NCBI GenBank assembly: GCA_903832055.1
Contig: CAILAC010000002.1
Coordinates: 124,001 to 188,000, forward strand
DNA from: an uncultured Acidobacteriota bacterium
Lineage (GTDB): Bacteria > Acidobacteriota > Terriglobia > Terriglobales > Acidobacteriaceae
Direction of reading: 5' to 3'
DNA: 64,000 nt
Shown here: in pieces, positions 18,323 through 27,443 of the stretch
How positions within the stretch are numbered: the first letter of the stretch is position 1
Layout of the letters: every line of letters begins with the position of its first letter
The notes under the pieces: generated by a model
Seen by the model: the letters and a program-made list of their open reading frames with translations, nothing else
Told to the model about the DNA's origin: nothing
Databases searched by the model: none
Made by a program: the position numbers and the translations under genes

Positions 18323-18495
18323 ACTATGATCTCCAGGCAAAGCCATCTGTGTGCAGAATTCGGGTTAGAACGCTCCCCATTGACGCGAGGCGGGGTTCTG
18401 CGTATAAAGAGGGCCTGAAGATACAATCGCTTTATGAGCTGACTACGCAAGACAAGGTCAGCTTGAGTGGGGATTGAACGGTTTACCGACAGACA

Positions 18496-19092
18496 ATGAC
18501 GCTCGAGGCCCGCACACCATCATCCAGTCGCAAGAAGGCAGCCCCGACGGCCACTCGCCCCGGTGCGCCCGGCAACCAAAACCAGCACTCGGCGGGTCCG
18601 TCAGTGCAACATCATGACGCGCACGCGCTCCACAGCTACCAGGCAGCCCTTCAACTGCTGCAGCAGGCCAAGTTTGAAAAGGCCGTGGTCGCGTTTGAAA
18701 AGCTGCTGGGAACCGCGCCGCCAGCCCTGGCTGAACGCTGCCGGATGTATCTGACCGCCTGTCATCGCCAGATGGACAAGAACAAGCTGGAGTTTGCAAC
18801 TCCTGAAGAGCAGTACGACTATGCGGTTTCGCTGCTGAACACTGACTACTACGAGGAAGCTCGCGAGCAGTTCACAGCAATTCTGCGCGGTCATCCTACG
18901 GCCGATTATGCGCTTTACGGCCTGGCGGTGCTGGACGCAATCACCGGACAGGTAGAAGAATGTCTGGAGCACCTGGCGCGCTCCATCCAGGGCAACCCTC
19001 GAAATCGATATCAGGCACGGACGGATACTGATTTCCAGAGCATGGTTGACGATCCGCGCTTCACAGAACTTCTTTACCCGGAAACACCCTGA
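18496..19092 (+). CDS. Small TPR-repeat protein
   Basis: A 198-residue soluble protein. The first 45 residues are Pro/Ser/Ala/His-rich and probably disordered. From about 47 there are TPR-like helix pairs: HSYQAALQLLQQAKFEKAVVAFEKLL, then EEQYDYAVSLLNTDYYEEAREQFTAIL and ADYALYGLAVLDAITGQVEECLEHLARSI. The C-terminus carries DTDFQSMVDDPRFTELL, a segment often found at the end of such proteins. The role is probably protein-protein interaction; the partner is unknown. It is about 100 bp upstream of the YvcK-like gene and may be co-transcribed with it. Confidence 0.75.
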   Translation: MTLEARTPSSSRKKAAPTATRPGAPGNQNQHSAGPSVQHHDAHALHSYQAALQLLQQAKFEKAVVAFEKLLGTAPPALAERCRMYLTACHRQMDKNKLEFATPEEQYDYAVSLLNTDYYEEAREQFTAILRGHPTADYALYGLAVLDAITGQVEECLEHLARSIQGNPRNRYQARTDTDFQSMVDDPRFTELLYPETP

Positions 19093-19193
19093 GCGGATAC
19101 TCGTTTGCCAGTAACCTGACCATGGCACTCGATGCAGCACGGTTTTAGTGACCCCGCTGTCTGGCCCCCCTCCCTGAAACGAAAGCAGGCAAA

Positions 19194-20294
19194 TTGAGCA
19201 GTTCTACCATCGCCGCACAACCACACCCCTTGCGGGTAGTGGCTATTGGAGGCGGTACAGGGCTGTCGACGCTGTTGCGAGGACTGCGGCGCTATGTTGC
19301 GGTACCGGGTCAGCCCATGGGGCCGTTCGCCGGAAAAGGCTGCGAGCCTTGCCTGATTGGCGACCTGGCCGCGCTGGTCACGGTTACGGACGACGGCGGC
19401 TCCTCGGGCCGACTGCGCAAGGGCTTTAACATGCTGCCGCCCGGCGACCTGCGCAACTGCATGGTTGCGCTGAGTGAGGAAGAAGACCTGATCGCTCAGC
19501 TCTTCAGACACCGCTTCCGCTCCGGAGGCGATATGGAAGGCCACAACTTCGGGAATCTTTTTGTGGCCGCGCTGACTGAGATTACCGGGGACTTTGGCCA
19601 GGCGATTCAACTCGCATCCAAAATTCTGGCGACTCGTGGCCGCATTTATCCCGTTACCACCGCCAACACGACGCTGGTAGCGCGCATGGACGACGGTAGC
19701 CTGGTGCGCGGTGAAACCAGCATCAGCGCCAGCAAGCGCCGCATCGTGGAACTGATGCTGGACCCTCCTGATGCTCCGGCCTTGCCCGAGGCTCTTGAGG
19801 CAATTCATCGCGCTGACCTGATTACGGTTGGCCCAGGATCGCTGTACACATCGCTCATCACCAACCTGCTGGTCAAGGGTATTCCCGAGGCTCTGGCGGG
19901 GGCGCGTGGCCTCAGGGTGTTTGTCTGCAACCTGATGACCCAGGCGAATGAGAGCCTGGGCCTCTCAGCCTCGCAGCACATTGAGCGGATCTACAATCAC
20001 ACCGGCGCACCCATCTTTGACTACGCGCTGATCAACACCGCGCCTGTCTCGCCCGAGATGCTGCTGCGCTACGCAGCCGAGGGCTCGGTACCTATTGCCC
20101 CCGATATCGACAAGGTCGAGAGCCTGGGCGTCAAATGCATTGTCGGCAACTTCCTCAGCGAAAGCGCTCTACTCGGACCGAGTACCGGACAGGACGCGCA
20201 TTCCGATGTACTACGCCATGCCAGCGACCGGGTTACCGGCGCTCTGATGGAGCTGGGACGACTATCCCAGGGCCGACTCACATCAAAGTACTGA
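19194..20294 (+). CDS. YvcK/CofD-like protein (gluconeogenesis factor family)
   Basis: This 366-residue protein belongs to the YvcK/CofD-like family, whose members bind UDP-GlcNAc and are needed in Bacillus for growth on gluconeogenic carbon sources and for cell-wall homeostasis. Visible motifs are VVAIGGGTGLSTLLRGL near residue 15, TDDGGSSGRLR near 66, PPGDLRNCMVAL near 83, EGHNFGNLFVAALT near 117, DLITVGPGSLYTSLITNLL near 212 and CNLMTQANES near 245. The first usable start is TTG at 19194, with AAAGCAGG upstream; no ATG precedes the conserved N-terminus. Length is slightly above the usual 310-330. Confidence 0.9.
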   Translation: MSSSTIAAQPHPLRVVAIGGGTGLSTLLRGLRRYVAVPGQPMGPFAGKGCEPCLIGDLAALVTVTDDGGSSGRLRKGFNMLPPGDLRNCMVALSEEEDLIAQLFRHRFRSGGDMEGHNFGNLFVAALTEITGDFGQAIQLASKILATRGRIYPVTTANTTLVARMDDGSLVRGETSISASKRRIVELMLDPPDAPALPEALEAIHRADLITVGPGSLYTSLITNLLVKGIPEALAGARGLRVFVCNLMTQANESLGLSASQHIERIYNHTGAPIFDYALINTAPVSPEMLLRYAAEGSVPIAPDIDKVESLGVKCIVGNFLSESALLGPSTGQDAHSDVLRHASDRVTGALMELGRLSQGRLTSKY

Positions 20295-20382
20295 CAAAAA
20301 CTGAATTCCCTCTTCCCTGCCCGATAGTTTTGCCTTAGATTGGGTGTCAGCTGAGCAGCCTGAGAAATTGATTGGAGAAACC

Positions 20383-20862
20383 ATGCGACTGAAGTCTGTT
20401 TGCATTACCGCTACCTGTTGCGTTCTTACCTTTGCAGTTGTTGTCTGGGCCCAGAGTCGCAAGGCCGGTCTTTACGAAGTGACCACGACCATGACCTGGC
20501 AGCAATCGCCGTTTCCAGGGGGGGCGGGGCCGGGTACCGCCCCTCACACCAATCAGGTGTGCGTTTCGCAGGCTCAGATTGACAAGTATGACGGGATCCC
20601 GCCTCAGACCCGCGGTGACTGCCAGGTTACCAACACGGTCAAGAGGGCAGACGGCTACACTGCCAGTGTCAGTTGCAGCGGCCAGATGAAAACGCAAGGG
20701 ACTGTCGACGCAACATACGACGGATCGGGCCATGGCAAGACCAGGGTTCACCTGACTGGAGCATTCCAGATGGGGCCCAACTCCCGGCCAGTTGAAATGA
20801 CCATCCTCAGCGACTCGACCTACAAAGGGTCTGATTGCGGCGGAGTCAAGCCGGTAGAATAG
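20383..20862 (+). CDS. Secreted DUF3617 family protein
   Basis: The ATG at 20383 follows GGAGAAACC and gives 159 residues with a signal peptide (SVCITATCCVLTFAVVVWAQ). The mature part has the DUF3617 pattern: KAGLYEVTTTM at the start, VCVSQAQIDKY in the middle and a later C-x-V...C arrangement, here with conserved cysteines that could form disulfides. The family is common in Proteobacteria and Acidobacteria and has no known function; it is expected in the periplasm. It converges with rlmN, with only 18 bp between stop codons. Confidence 0.78.
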   Translation: MRLKSVCITATCCVLTFAVVVWAQSRKAGLYEVTTTMTWQQSPFPGGAGPGTAPHTNQVCVSQAQIDKYDGIPPQTRGDCQVTNTVKRADGYTASVSCSGQMKTQGTVDATYDGSGHGKTRVHLTGAFQMGPNSRPVEMTILSDSTYKGSDCGGVKPVE

Positions 20863-20880
20863 TCGTTAAAGTCACCAGAG

Positions 20881-22071
20881 CTATCGAGTCAAGTCGGAAC
20901 TCTCGGTAGTGCGCTTGAGCTGCCCGCAGGCCGCGTAAATGTCGCGGCCTCGCGGGCGGCGCACGTAGGTCTGAATGCCGGCGGCCAGCAGCAGCTTCTG
21001 AAAAGCCGCTACAGACTCCGTGGATGGGCTGTCATAGGCAATACCGGGCCCTGGGTTCCAGGCGATCAGGTTCACCATCGCCGGCAGATTTGCACCGCGT
21101 ACCAGACGGATGACCTGCTCGGCATGCTCCGGCTGATCGGTAACCCCGCCCAGCATGACGTACTCAAAGGTGACCTTTTCGCGCGGGCGAAACGGAATCT
21201 GGCGGACGGCATCGAGGACTGCCGCAATATCCCACTTGCGATTCACCGGCATGATCGCCTCGCGAACCTCATCGTTGGGCGCGTTGAGGCTGATGGCGAG
21301 TTTGGGGCGGATCTCTTCTTTTGCAAAGCGTAGAATGCCGGGCACAATCCCCGAGGTTGACACGGTCATGCGAGACGCAGCAATCCCCACCTCGTCGATG
21401 AGAATGCGCACCGCCGCCATGAAGTTGTCGTAGTTCAAAAACGGCTCGCCCATGCCCATGAAGACCAGGTTGACGCGGTTTTTGTTCAGCTCGACGCGAT
21501 GCCGGTCAAGGACGGCAACGACCTGCCCGGCAATCTCTCCCGGCGTCAAGTTTCGCAGCAGCCCCAGCTTGGCCGTCAGGCAAAACTGGCAGTTGACCGC
21601 GCAGCCAATCTGGCTGCTGACGCAGATGGTAGCCCGCTTCCAATTGCCCTTACCGCCCTCGCCAGGCTCGTCGCTGAATTCGCCACCGTCGTCACCCTCC
21701 GGCATCCAGACCGTCTCGACCGTCTGGCCAGCGGTCTGCACCAGATAGCGCTCGGTGCCGTCGACGCTGCGATAGCTTTCTACAATTTTTGGCCGGCCCA
21801 CATCCCAGCCCGCTGTAAAGAGCTCTTCGCGCATTTCCCTGGGCAGGGTCGTTACCTGGTCAAGATGTGCCACTCGCTGCTTGTACAGAGCCTCGGCAAG
21901 CTGCTTGCCGCGATAGGCGCGCTGGCCCATCTCGGTGAAAACATGCGCCAGCGTGGCCCGGTCCAGGCCAAAAAGCTGGCGGCGCGCCGGCGTTACAGAG
22001 GCTGCGGCATTGCCGCCCAACGAGACAAGCGAACTGCCGGGAGCATCGAGTGGAGTGGAAGACTGGGTCAT
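20881..22071 (-). CDS. rlmN: Dual-specificity RNA methyltransferase RlmN
   Basis: RlmN is a radical-SAM enzyme that methylates C2 of A2503 in 23S rRNA and of A37 in some tRNAs. The 396-residue product starts at the ATG 22071 (MTQSSTPLDAP); the frame is open further upstream but without conserved sequence. Motifs: the radical-SAM cluster CAVNCQFC, the preceding ICVSSQIG with the family's conserved cysteine, MGMGEPFLNYDN, and AACGQL near the C-terminus carrying the cysteine that forms the methyl-transfer intermediate. A short acidic/Gly-rich insert (GDDGGEFSDEPGEGGKG) precedes the cluster. It is divergent from the M16 peptidase gene. Confidence 0.95.
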   Translation of the reverse strand: MTQSSTPLDAPGSSLVSLGGNAAASVTPARRQLFGLDRATLAHVFTEMGQRAYRGKQLAEALYKQRVAHLDQVTTLPREMREELFTAGWDVGRPKIVESYRSVDGTERYLVQTAGQTVETVWMPEGDDGGEFSDEPGEGGKGNWKRATICVSSQIGCAVNCQFCLTAKLGLLRNLTPGEIAGQVVAVLDRHRVELNKNRVNLVFMGMGEPFLNYDNFMAAVRILIDEVGIAASRMTVSTSGIVPGILRFAKEEIRPKLAISLNAPNDEVREAIMPVNRKWDIAAVLDAVRQIPFRPREKVTFEYVMLGGVTDQPEHAEQVIRLVRGANLPAMVNLIAWNPGPGIAYDSPSTESVAAFQKLLLAAGIQTYVRRPRGRDIYAACGQLKRTTESSDLTR

Positions 22072-22178
22072 GATAGGCGCGCGGTTTCCCTGAATCGCAA
22101 GTTCAAGGATAACAGCGGTCGTATTTCCACGCGGCCACTGGGCCACAGGTACGCAGAAGACTACAATCAGTTTTGCAG

Positions 22179-23471
22179 ATGATGACAAAGTCCGAACATT
22201 CCCCAGAGCGCAATTTACGTCGCACCGTCCTCCCAAACGGCCTCATCGTGCTTACCGAGCGCATGGAGCATCTCCGCTCAGTGGCCATGGGCGTGTGGGT
22301 CCAATCCGGCTCGCGCTACGAAGCGCCTGAGATCAACGGCATCTCCCACTTCGTCGAGCACATGCTCTTCAAAGGCACCCGCTCTCGCTCGGCCCAGCAC
22401 ATTGCCCGCGAAATGGATTCAATCGGTGGCAACCTCGACGCCTTTACCGGCAAAGAGACCATTTGCTTCAGCGTCAAGGCGCTCTCAAACCACGTGCCTA
22501 TTGCTCTCGACGTGCTTTCTGACCTGGTGCTGAACCCCACCTTTGCCGATCTCGACATTGAGCGCGAACGCGGCGTCATCCTTGAGGAAATCAAGATCGA
22601 CGAAGACAACCCCGACGTGCTGGTGCATGAAATCTTTACCCAGAATTTCTGGAAAGATCAGCCGCTCGGGAAGCCGATTCTGGGCACCACGCAAACCGTA
22701 TCCAGCCTGCAGCAGACCACGCTTTTCGACTACCACGCTGACCGCTTCCGCGGCGGCAACATGGTCTTTTCAGCCGCTGGCAACCTGCAGCACGATCAGT
22801 TTGTCGAGGCTGTCGCTGCGAAGTTCAGCACCCTTGCCGCGGGCACGACGGAGCTTGCCTTCCAGTCGCCACAGGTCTCCGCGCCGATCATCCTGCGCAA
22901 CAAGCGTTCGCTCGAACAGGTGCAGATCTGTCTCGGCGTGCCTTCGCCGCCGATTACCGACGAGAATCGCTACGCAACGCTGATTCTCAACACAGTGCTC
23001 GGCGGCGGCATGAGCTCCCGGCTTTTTCAAACCATCCGCGAAGAGCGCGGCCTGGCCTACTCCATCTATTCCGATCTCAGCCCGTACTCTGACACTGGCT
23101 CACTCTGCGTCTACGCCGGCACTTCCGCTGACAAGACCCTTGAGATGATCCGCCTCGTCATGGACGAGTTCCGTTCCCTCAAAGAAAATCTGCTTTCGGA
23201 CGAAGAGCTCACCCGCGCCAAGGAGCAGGTGAAGGGCAACATCCTGCTCGGCCTCGAAAGCTCCGGCTCGCGCATGAGCAACCTGGCCCGTCAAGAGATG
23301 TACTTCAAGCACTTTTTCTCAGTGGATGAAGTGCTCGAACGCCTCGACGCCGTAACCGCAGAGCAGGTGCAGACGATGGCAGAGAAGCTTTTCATTTCAG
23401 AACGCATCGCCGTCACCCTGCTGGGGCGCCTCGACGGGCTCAAGCTCAAGCGATCGCACCTGATTTGCTGA
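22179..23471 (+). CDS. M16 family zinc peptidase (processing-peptidase type)
   Basis: The 430-residue protein is an inverzincin-type metallopeptidase. The N-terminal half carries the zinc site HFVEH near residue 57 and the downstream glutamate in ERERGVILEEIKIDEDNPD. The C-terminal half has the non-catalytic homologous fold with GGGMSSRLFQTIREERGLAYS, the motif that helps shape the active chamber. Length matches single-chain PqqL/MPP-beta-like bacterial members. No signal peptide is seen, so it is probably cytoplasmic. Two adjacent ATGs (22179, 22182) are possible starts, and a TTG lies at 22173. It shares a 107-bp divergent promoter region with rlmN. Confidence 0.9.
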   Translation: MMTKSEHSPERNLRRTVLPNGLIVLTERMEHLRSVAMGVWVQSGSRYEAPEINGISHFVEHMLFKGTRSRSAQHIAREMDSIGGNLDAFTGKETICFSVKALSNHVPIALDVLSDLVLNPTFADLDIERERGVILEEIKIDEDNPDVLVHEIFTQNFWKDQPLGKPILGTTQTVSSLQQTTLFDYHADRFRGGNMVFSAAGNLQHDQFVEAVAAKFSTLAAGTTELAFQSPQVSAPIILRNKRSLEQVQICLGVPSPPITDENRYATLILNTVLGGGMSSRLFQTIREERGLAYSIYSDLSPYSDTGSLCVYAGTSADKTLEMIRLVMDEFRSLKENLLSDEELTRAKEQVKGNILLGLESSGSRMSNLARQEMYFKHFFSVDEVLERLDAVTAEQVQTMAEKLFISERIAVTLLGRLDGLKLKRSHLIC

Positions 23472-23629
23472 GAAGGGTCTGGCGAACGAATTCCCTGCCT
23501 CGTGCGTCTAATTGGCAGAGTGGTTCCGGTCTAGGACTTCCATTTGGCACCCGCAGGAATTAGGATTCTTTACGTACAGGCAATCACACGTATGCAAATT
23601 GAAGGCTTGCTTTGAGGCTTTGGACAACC

Positions 23630-24145
23630 ATGACGACTGCATCGCACAAATCGAATCGCCAACGCCCGAACGGCTTCACCCTCATGGAGTTGTTGATCGT
23701 TATCAGCATCATGCTCATTCTCATGCTGATCGCCATCCCCAACTTCAACAAGATGAAGGCCCAGGCCAACGAGACCTCCGCCATCAACTCGCTGCAGGCC
23801 ATCTACAAGGCTCAGATCCAGTATCAGACCACTTATCCCTCGAACGGCTTCGCCTGCCAGCTCTCTGCGCTCGGCGGCGACCCCAAGCAGGGCGTGCCGA
23901 CTCCGACCTCGGCCCAGTTGCTGCAAGGCGACCTGCCGGCAGGCATCAAGGCCGGCTACACCTTTAACATCACTAACTGCAGCAAGGTCACGGTCAACAA
24001 TACCGATCAGATCACCGGCTTTGAAGTGACCGCCGTGCCCCAGGCCGTCGGCAAGACGGGAAATCGCGGCTTCTGCATCGACAACTACGGCGAAGTGAAA
24101 TCTGACCCGACCGGCGGCACAAACTGCACGCAAAATATTCAGTAA
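23630..24145 (+). CDS. Type IV pilin-like prepilin
   Basis: The 171-residue protein has a class III prepilin leader: 15 residues rich in polar and basic amino acids ending in Gly, then FTLMELLIVISIMLILMLIA with the conserved Glu at mature position 5. A prepilin peptidase would cut after Gly15. The globular part contains SAINSLQAIYKAQIQYQTTYP, typical of major-pilin-like and pseudopilin proteins, and three or four cysteines, of which two near the end (FCIDNYG and TNCTQ) may form a disulfide loop. No pilus assembly genes are in the window, so it acts with machinery encoded elsewhere. The stop codon is just upstream of the LolA-like gene. Confidence 0.88.
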   Translation: MTTASHKSNRQRPNGFTLMELLIVISIMLILMLIAIPNFNKMKAQANETSAINSLQAIYKAQIQYQTTYPSNGFACQLSALGGDPKQGVPTPTSAQLLQGDLPAGIKAGYTFNITNCSKVTVNNTDQITGFEVTAVPQAVGKTGNRGFCIDNYGEVKSDPTGGTNCTQNIQ

Positions 24146-24186
24146 AAACGCTGCCGTTCCATGCGCTCGGTCTGCTCGTTTTCGGG

Positions 24187-24813
24187 TTGGGCGCGGCAAT
24201 GATCGGGGCCCAACAACCAGCTCCCTCAGCGCCTGACTCCACCGTGCGCGCCGCACATCTCATCGACGACCACTACAACCACCTGCAATCGCTCCGCTCG
24301 GCCTTCACTGAAAGCTACGAAGGCCTCGGCATGCATCGCAGCGAGTCCGGCACAATGCTGCTGCGCAAGCCCGGCCGCATGCGCTGGGAATATTCGAGCA
24401 CTCCCGGCAAAGTCTTCGTTCTCGATGGCAAATTTGCCTGGTTTTATGCGCCCGGCGACTCTCAGGTACAGCGCATCGCCGCCAGCCAGTTGGACGACCT
24501 GCGCTCGCCACTACGCTTCCTGCTCGGCCACACCAAAATCGAGAGCGAACTGCAGGGCCTCACACTGGTTCAGAATTCAGGAAGCTTTACTCTTTCAGGC
24601 GTCCCGAGGGGACAGCAGAAGCGCGTGACCAAGCTCACGATTACGGCCACCACCACCGGCTCCATCACCGGCATCCTGATTGAAGAAGCAGACGGCGCAC
24701 TGACCCGCTTCACCTTTTCCAGCGAAGAACCAAACGCGCAGATTCCCGAGAGCCTGTTCCATTTCACACCGCCAGCAGGAGTGCCCGTTGTCGATGCACT
24801 CCCGCCGGTCTAG
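24187..24813 (+). CDS. lolA: Outer-membrane lipoprotein carrier LolA-like protein, start uncertain
   Basis: LolA carries lipoproteins through the periplasm to the outer membrane. The product resembles LolA in the region YNHLQSLRSAFTESY, GTMLLRKPGRMRWEY, KVFVLDGKFAWFYAPGDSQV and LRSPLRFLLG. The first in-frame ATG/GTG/TTG codon is TTG 24187 (208 residues), but this cuts off most of a signal-peptide-like stretch encoded from about 24145 (KTLPFHALGLLVFGLGAAM). In-frame CTG codons at 24124, 24151 and 24172 are the only upstream near-cognate starts after the stop at 24103. A CTG start at 24151 would restore a full signal peptide. The gene follows the pilin gene and converges with the permease genes. 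Confidence 0.8.
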   Translation: MGAAMIGAQQPAPSAPDSTVRAAHLIDDHYNHLQSLRSAFTESYEGLGMHRSESGTMLLRKPGRMRWEYSSTPGKVFVLDGKFAWFYAPGDSQVQRIAASQLDDLRSPLRFLLGHTKIESELQGLTLVQNSGSFTLSGVPRGQQKRVTKLTITATTTGSITGILIEEADGALTRFTFSSEEPNAQIPESLFHFTPPAGVPVVDALPPV

Positions 24814-24825
24814 TTAGAAGATGTT

Positions 24826-26064
24826 TTACTCGTATCGAAGTGCTTCGATAGGGTCCAGATTCGCCGCTCGTATGGCTGGAATCATGCCGCTGATCAGGCC
24901 GGTGACGATGAGAATGCCGGTCGCTACCACCACCGACATCGGCGAGATGCGCAGGTAGATGTCCGCGCCTTCAGCGTGCTCAGCGATGTTGCTGTAAAAG
25001 GGAATCCGCCCCACGACCAGCGAAACCAGCTCTGCCAGCGCAATCCCGCATGCGCCGCCAACGCCGGTAATCACAAACGCCTCCGCGAGAAACTGCGTGA
25101 GGATGTGGCGTTTCTGTGCGCCGAGCGCCTTTTCAATGCCGATTTCGCGCGTGCGCTGCTGCACTGCGACCAGCATGATATTCATGAGCCCGATGCCGGC
25201 GATCCCCAGTGTGAGCGCACCCACCAGAGCAAGCAGTATCTGCAGCGCCATTGAAAGCAGGCGAAACTGGCTCAGCTGCTCCATCAGATTGGCCACAAAG
25301 ATGGCGCGGCGATCTGACGGCCTGAAATTATGCGCAGCCGCCAGCGTCGAACGCAGGTTCTTCTCAACTGTCTGATAGTCCCCGCTGTAGTCCATCCACA
25401 TGCCGTCGAGGTACTTGGTGTCCTTGATATCTCCCATGGTACTGAACGGGATATAAATCTGCCGGTTGGCATCATTGTTCCCCTCCTGCATCTTTGGCTC
25501 AAGAACACCGATTACCGTGAAGCGAATGCCGTTCAGTCGAATCGACTCGCCAATCGCGTATGCCCCGGAAAACAGCTTTGTCTTGGCCTCTGAGCCGATC
25601 ACGGCGACATGCGCCCGCTGCTGCTCTTCGCCGCCGTCAAAGAATCGCCCGGTTTCCGTGGGCAGGTGCATGATGCTCTGGGCCACCGGCAACACACCCT
25701 GCACCGTCCAGGTGAAGGTGTGCAGGTCATCCTGCACCGGCACATCCATGTTGACCATCGGCGTAATGTGAATCAGCCCCGGAACGCCGTTGTAGACAGT
25801 GTCGATATCATCCTGCGTAAAGCGCACTTTGACGCCGGCCTTGTCTCCGCCTGCCTGCTCGCTGGTACGCCCCGGAAAAGCCCCGATCAGCGACGTACCC
25901 CACTGCGCAAAAATGGCTTCAACGGCGCGGCTGAATCCCGCCCCGTAAGCCAGCAGCAGCACAACAGTCGCAATGCCCCAGGCCATGCCCACAATCGTAA
26001 TCATGGTGCGGCGACGGTTATAGACCATCGCCTCCCAGGCCTGCATGAGAATATCTTTGAACAT
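24826..26064 (-). CDS. MacB/FtsX-type ABC transporter permease
   Basis: The start at 26064 (MFKDILMQAWEAMVYNRRR, 412 residues) follows AAGGGAGCTGG and lies 14 bp after the upstream permease stop. Topology is one N-terminal helix (MITIVGMAWGIATVVLLLAYG), a MacB-like periplasmic core domain (about 50-270), and three C-terminal FtsX helices, with the cytoplasmic coupling segment RTREIGIEKALGAQKR. Family members work with an ATPase in efflux of peptides or macrolides or in lipoprotein release. No ATP-binding subunit lies next to the pair. The two permeases differ in sequence and probably form a heterodimer. Confidence 0.88.
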   Translation of the reverse strand: MFKDILMQAWEAMVYNRRRTMITIVGMAWGIATVVLLLAYGAGFSRAVEAIFAQWGTSLIGAFPGRTSEQAGGDKAGVKVRFTQDDIDTVYNGVPGLIHITPMVNMDVPVQDDLHTFTWTVQGVLPVAQSIMHLPTETGRFFDGGEEQQRAHVAVIGSEAKTKLFSGAYAIGESIRLNGIRFTVIGVLEPKMQEGNNDANRQIYIPFSTMGDIKDTKYLDGMWMDYSGDYQTVEKNLRSTLAAAHNFRPSDRRAIFVANLMEQLSQFRLLSMALQILLALVGALTLGIAGIGLMNIMLVAVQQRTREIGIEKALGAQKRHILTQFLAEAFVITGVGGACGIALAELVSLVVGRIPFYSNIAEHAEGADIYLRISPMSVVVATGILIVTGLISGMIPAIRAANLDPIEALRYE

Positions 26065-26078
26065 CGATTCCAGCTCCC

Positions 26079-27332
26079 TTATTCCCGGCGCAAAGCTTCT
26101 ACAGGTTCCAGTGAAGCCGCAATGCTCGCCGGGTAAACGCCCGCGACGATTCCGCTCACCGCCAGCGCCCCCAGCGCCAGTGCCGCCGACCACCATACCA
26201 GCCGAGGTGGATCAAAGCCGGGGAGCACACCGCCGAACAGTGCCTGCAAGAGCGCCATGAAAAGCCCAGATACCGCGATGCCAACGACCCCGCTCACCGT
26301 CGTCAGAATCAGCCCCTCTAAAAAGAACTGCGTCAGAATGCTGCGCTTGGTCGCACCGAGCGCCTTGCGCAGTCCGATTTCGCGGGTGCGCTCGGTCACC
26401 GATACCAGCATGATGTTGATGATTCCCACCGCACCCAGGCCCAGCGTCACAATGCCGACACCACCGAGAAAAACATCCATGGCGTCAAAAATCTTGCTGA
26501 CCAGCTGGTTGGTATGGATCGTGTCCCACTCGTCAAACGCTTCTTTAAGCGAAGGATCAAACCCGTGATTCGCGCCAATGACCGCGTGAGCCGCCTTCAC
26601 CGCTGCGGTATCCTGGCCTTTGATCGTGGGCTGGTATTGAATGGAAGTCAGCGCATCCTTGGGCAGGTTTTCGCCCTTCATGGCAAAAAGCTCCTGCATG
26701 GTCGTCAGCGGAATATAAAGCTTCTGATCGTCAAAGTCATTGTTGCCGCGCGCGTTCGAGCCTACTCGCCCCACCACTTCAAAGCTGGTGCCGTTGATGG
26801 TGATGGTCTCATCCTTCCACGGGCGCCCAGGGAACAGCAGATGCGCCGTCTTCGGCCCAAGCACAGCCACCCGGCGGCGATTGTTCAGGTCAGCCGCGTC
26901 AATGAAGCGACCCTCTTCAAGCGGAACAAAACGCACCTGGGTAAAATTTGGCTCGACGCCCATCACCTGCGAAGAGGTGTTTGAAAAGGCGCTCACCTGG
27001 TACAGATCCTGGCGCTGCAGAATTGCTGTGACCGCGCGAAGCTCTGGCAGCTTGCGCATATCCGCCTCGTCCTTAAGCGTGAGCTTGTAAGCGCGCATCG
27101 CAGAGTGCTGGTTGGGCAGCGCCGGAATTGTCGCGCTCCACATCATGATCACGTCGTTGCCCACCGAAGCCAGGTTGCGCTGCTGCCCTGACCGAAAGCC
27201 CTCTCCGAGGCCAACCAGCACCAGCAGCGATCCGACGCCCCAGGCAATGCCGAACATAGTCAGAAATGTCCGCAGCTTGTTGGCCATCATGGCGCGGAAG
27301 ACTTCACCGAGAATGTCACCGAGATTCTGCAT
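26079..27332 (-). CDS. MacB/FtsX-type ABC transporter permease (upstream partner)
   Basis: A 417-residue permease with the same architecture as its downstream neighbour: an N-terminal helix (FLTMFGIAWGVGSLLVLVGLGEG), a MacB periplasmic core domain (about 60-270), and three C-terminal FtsX helices with RTREIGLRKALGATKRSILTQF as coupling motif. It ends EPVEALRRE, the usual FtsX C-terminus. It is first of the two-gene permease unit. The nearest upstream gene (27444-28025) is a Rossmann protein and not an ATPase, so the ATP-binding partner must be encoded elsewhere. Confidence 0.88.
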   Translation of the reverse strand: MQNLGDILGEVFRAMMANKLRTFLTMFGIAWGVGSLLVLVGLGEGFRSGQQRNLASVGNDVIMMWSATIPALPNQHSAMRAYKLTLKDEADMRKLPELRAVTAILQRQDLYQVSAFSNTSSQVMGVEPNFTQVRFVPLEEGRFIDAADLNNRRRVAVLGPKTAHLLFPGRPWKDETITINGTSFEVVGRVGSNARGNNDFDDQKLYIPLTTMQELFAMKGENLPKDALTSIQYQPTIKGQDTAAVKAAHAVIGANHGFDPSLKEAFDEWDTIHTNQLVSKIFDAMDVFLGGVGIVTLGLGAVGIINIMLVSVTERTREIGLRKALGATKRSILTQFFLEGLILTTVSGVVGIAVSGLFMALLQALFGGVLPGFDPPRLVWWSAALALGALAVSGIVAGVYPASIAASLEPVEALRRE

Positions 27333-27443
27333 AAGGGTTTCCAGGCGAACTGTCTCTGCCTAAGACGATGTACGCAGATGAGAGATAGTTGGTTCCGTGA
27401 ATGGATGATTCCGTGACTCGAATACCCGGCCGCGGCCAAGCGC

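Noticed and set aside
23545-23570. TGGCAC upstream of the pilin gene, as part of a sigma-54 promoter
   Set aside because: The expected TTGC element is not found at the right distance after TGGCAC.
23512-23590. A possible second tRNA-like sequence before the pilin gene
   Set aside because: A TGGCAGAGTGGTT segment resembles a D arm, but no matching acceptor, anticodon and T stems could be built.
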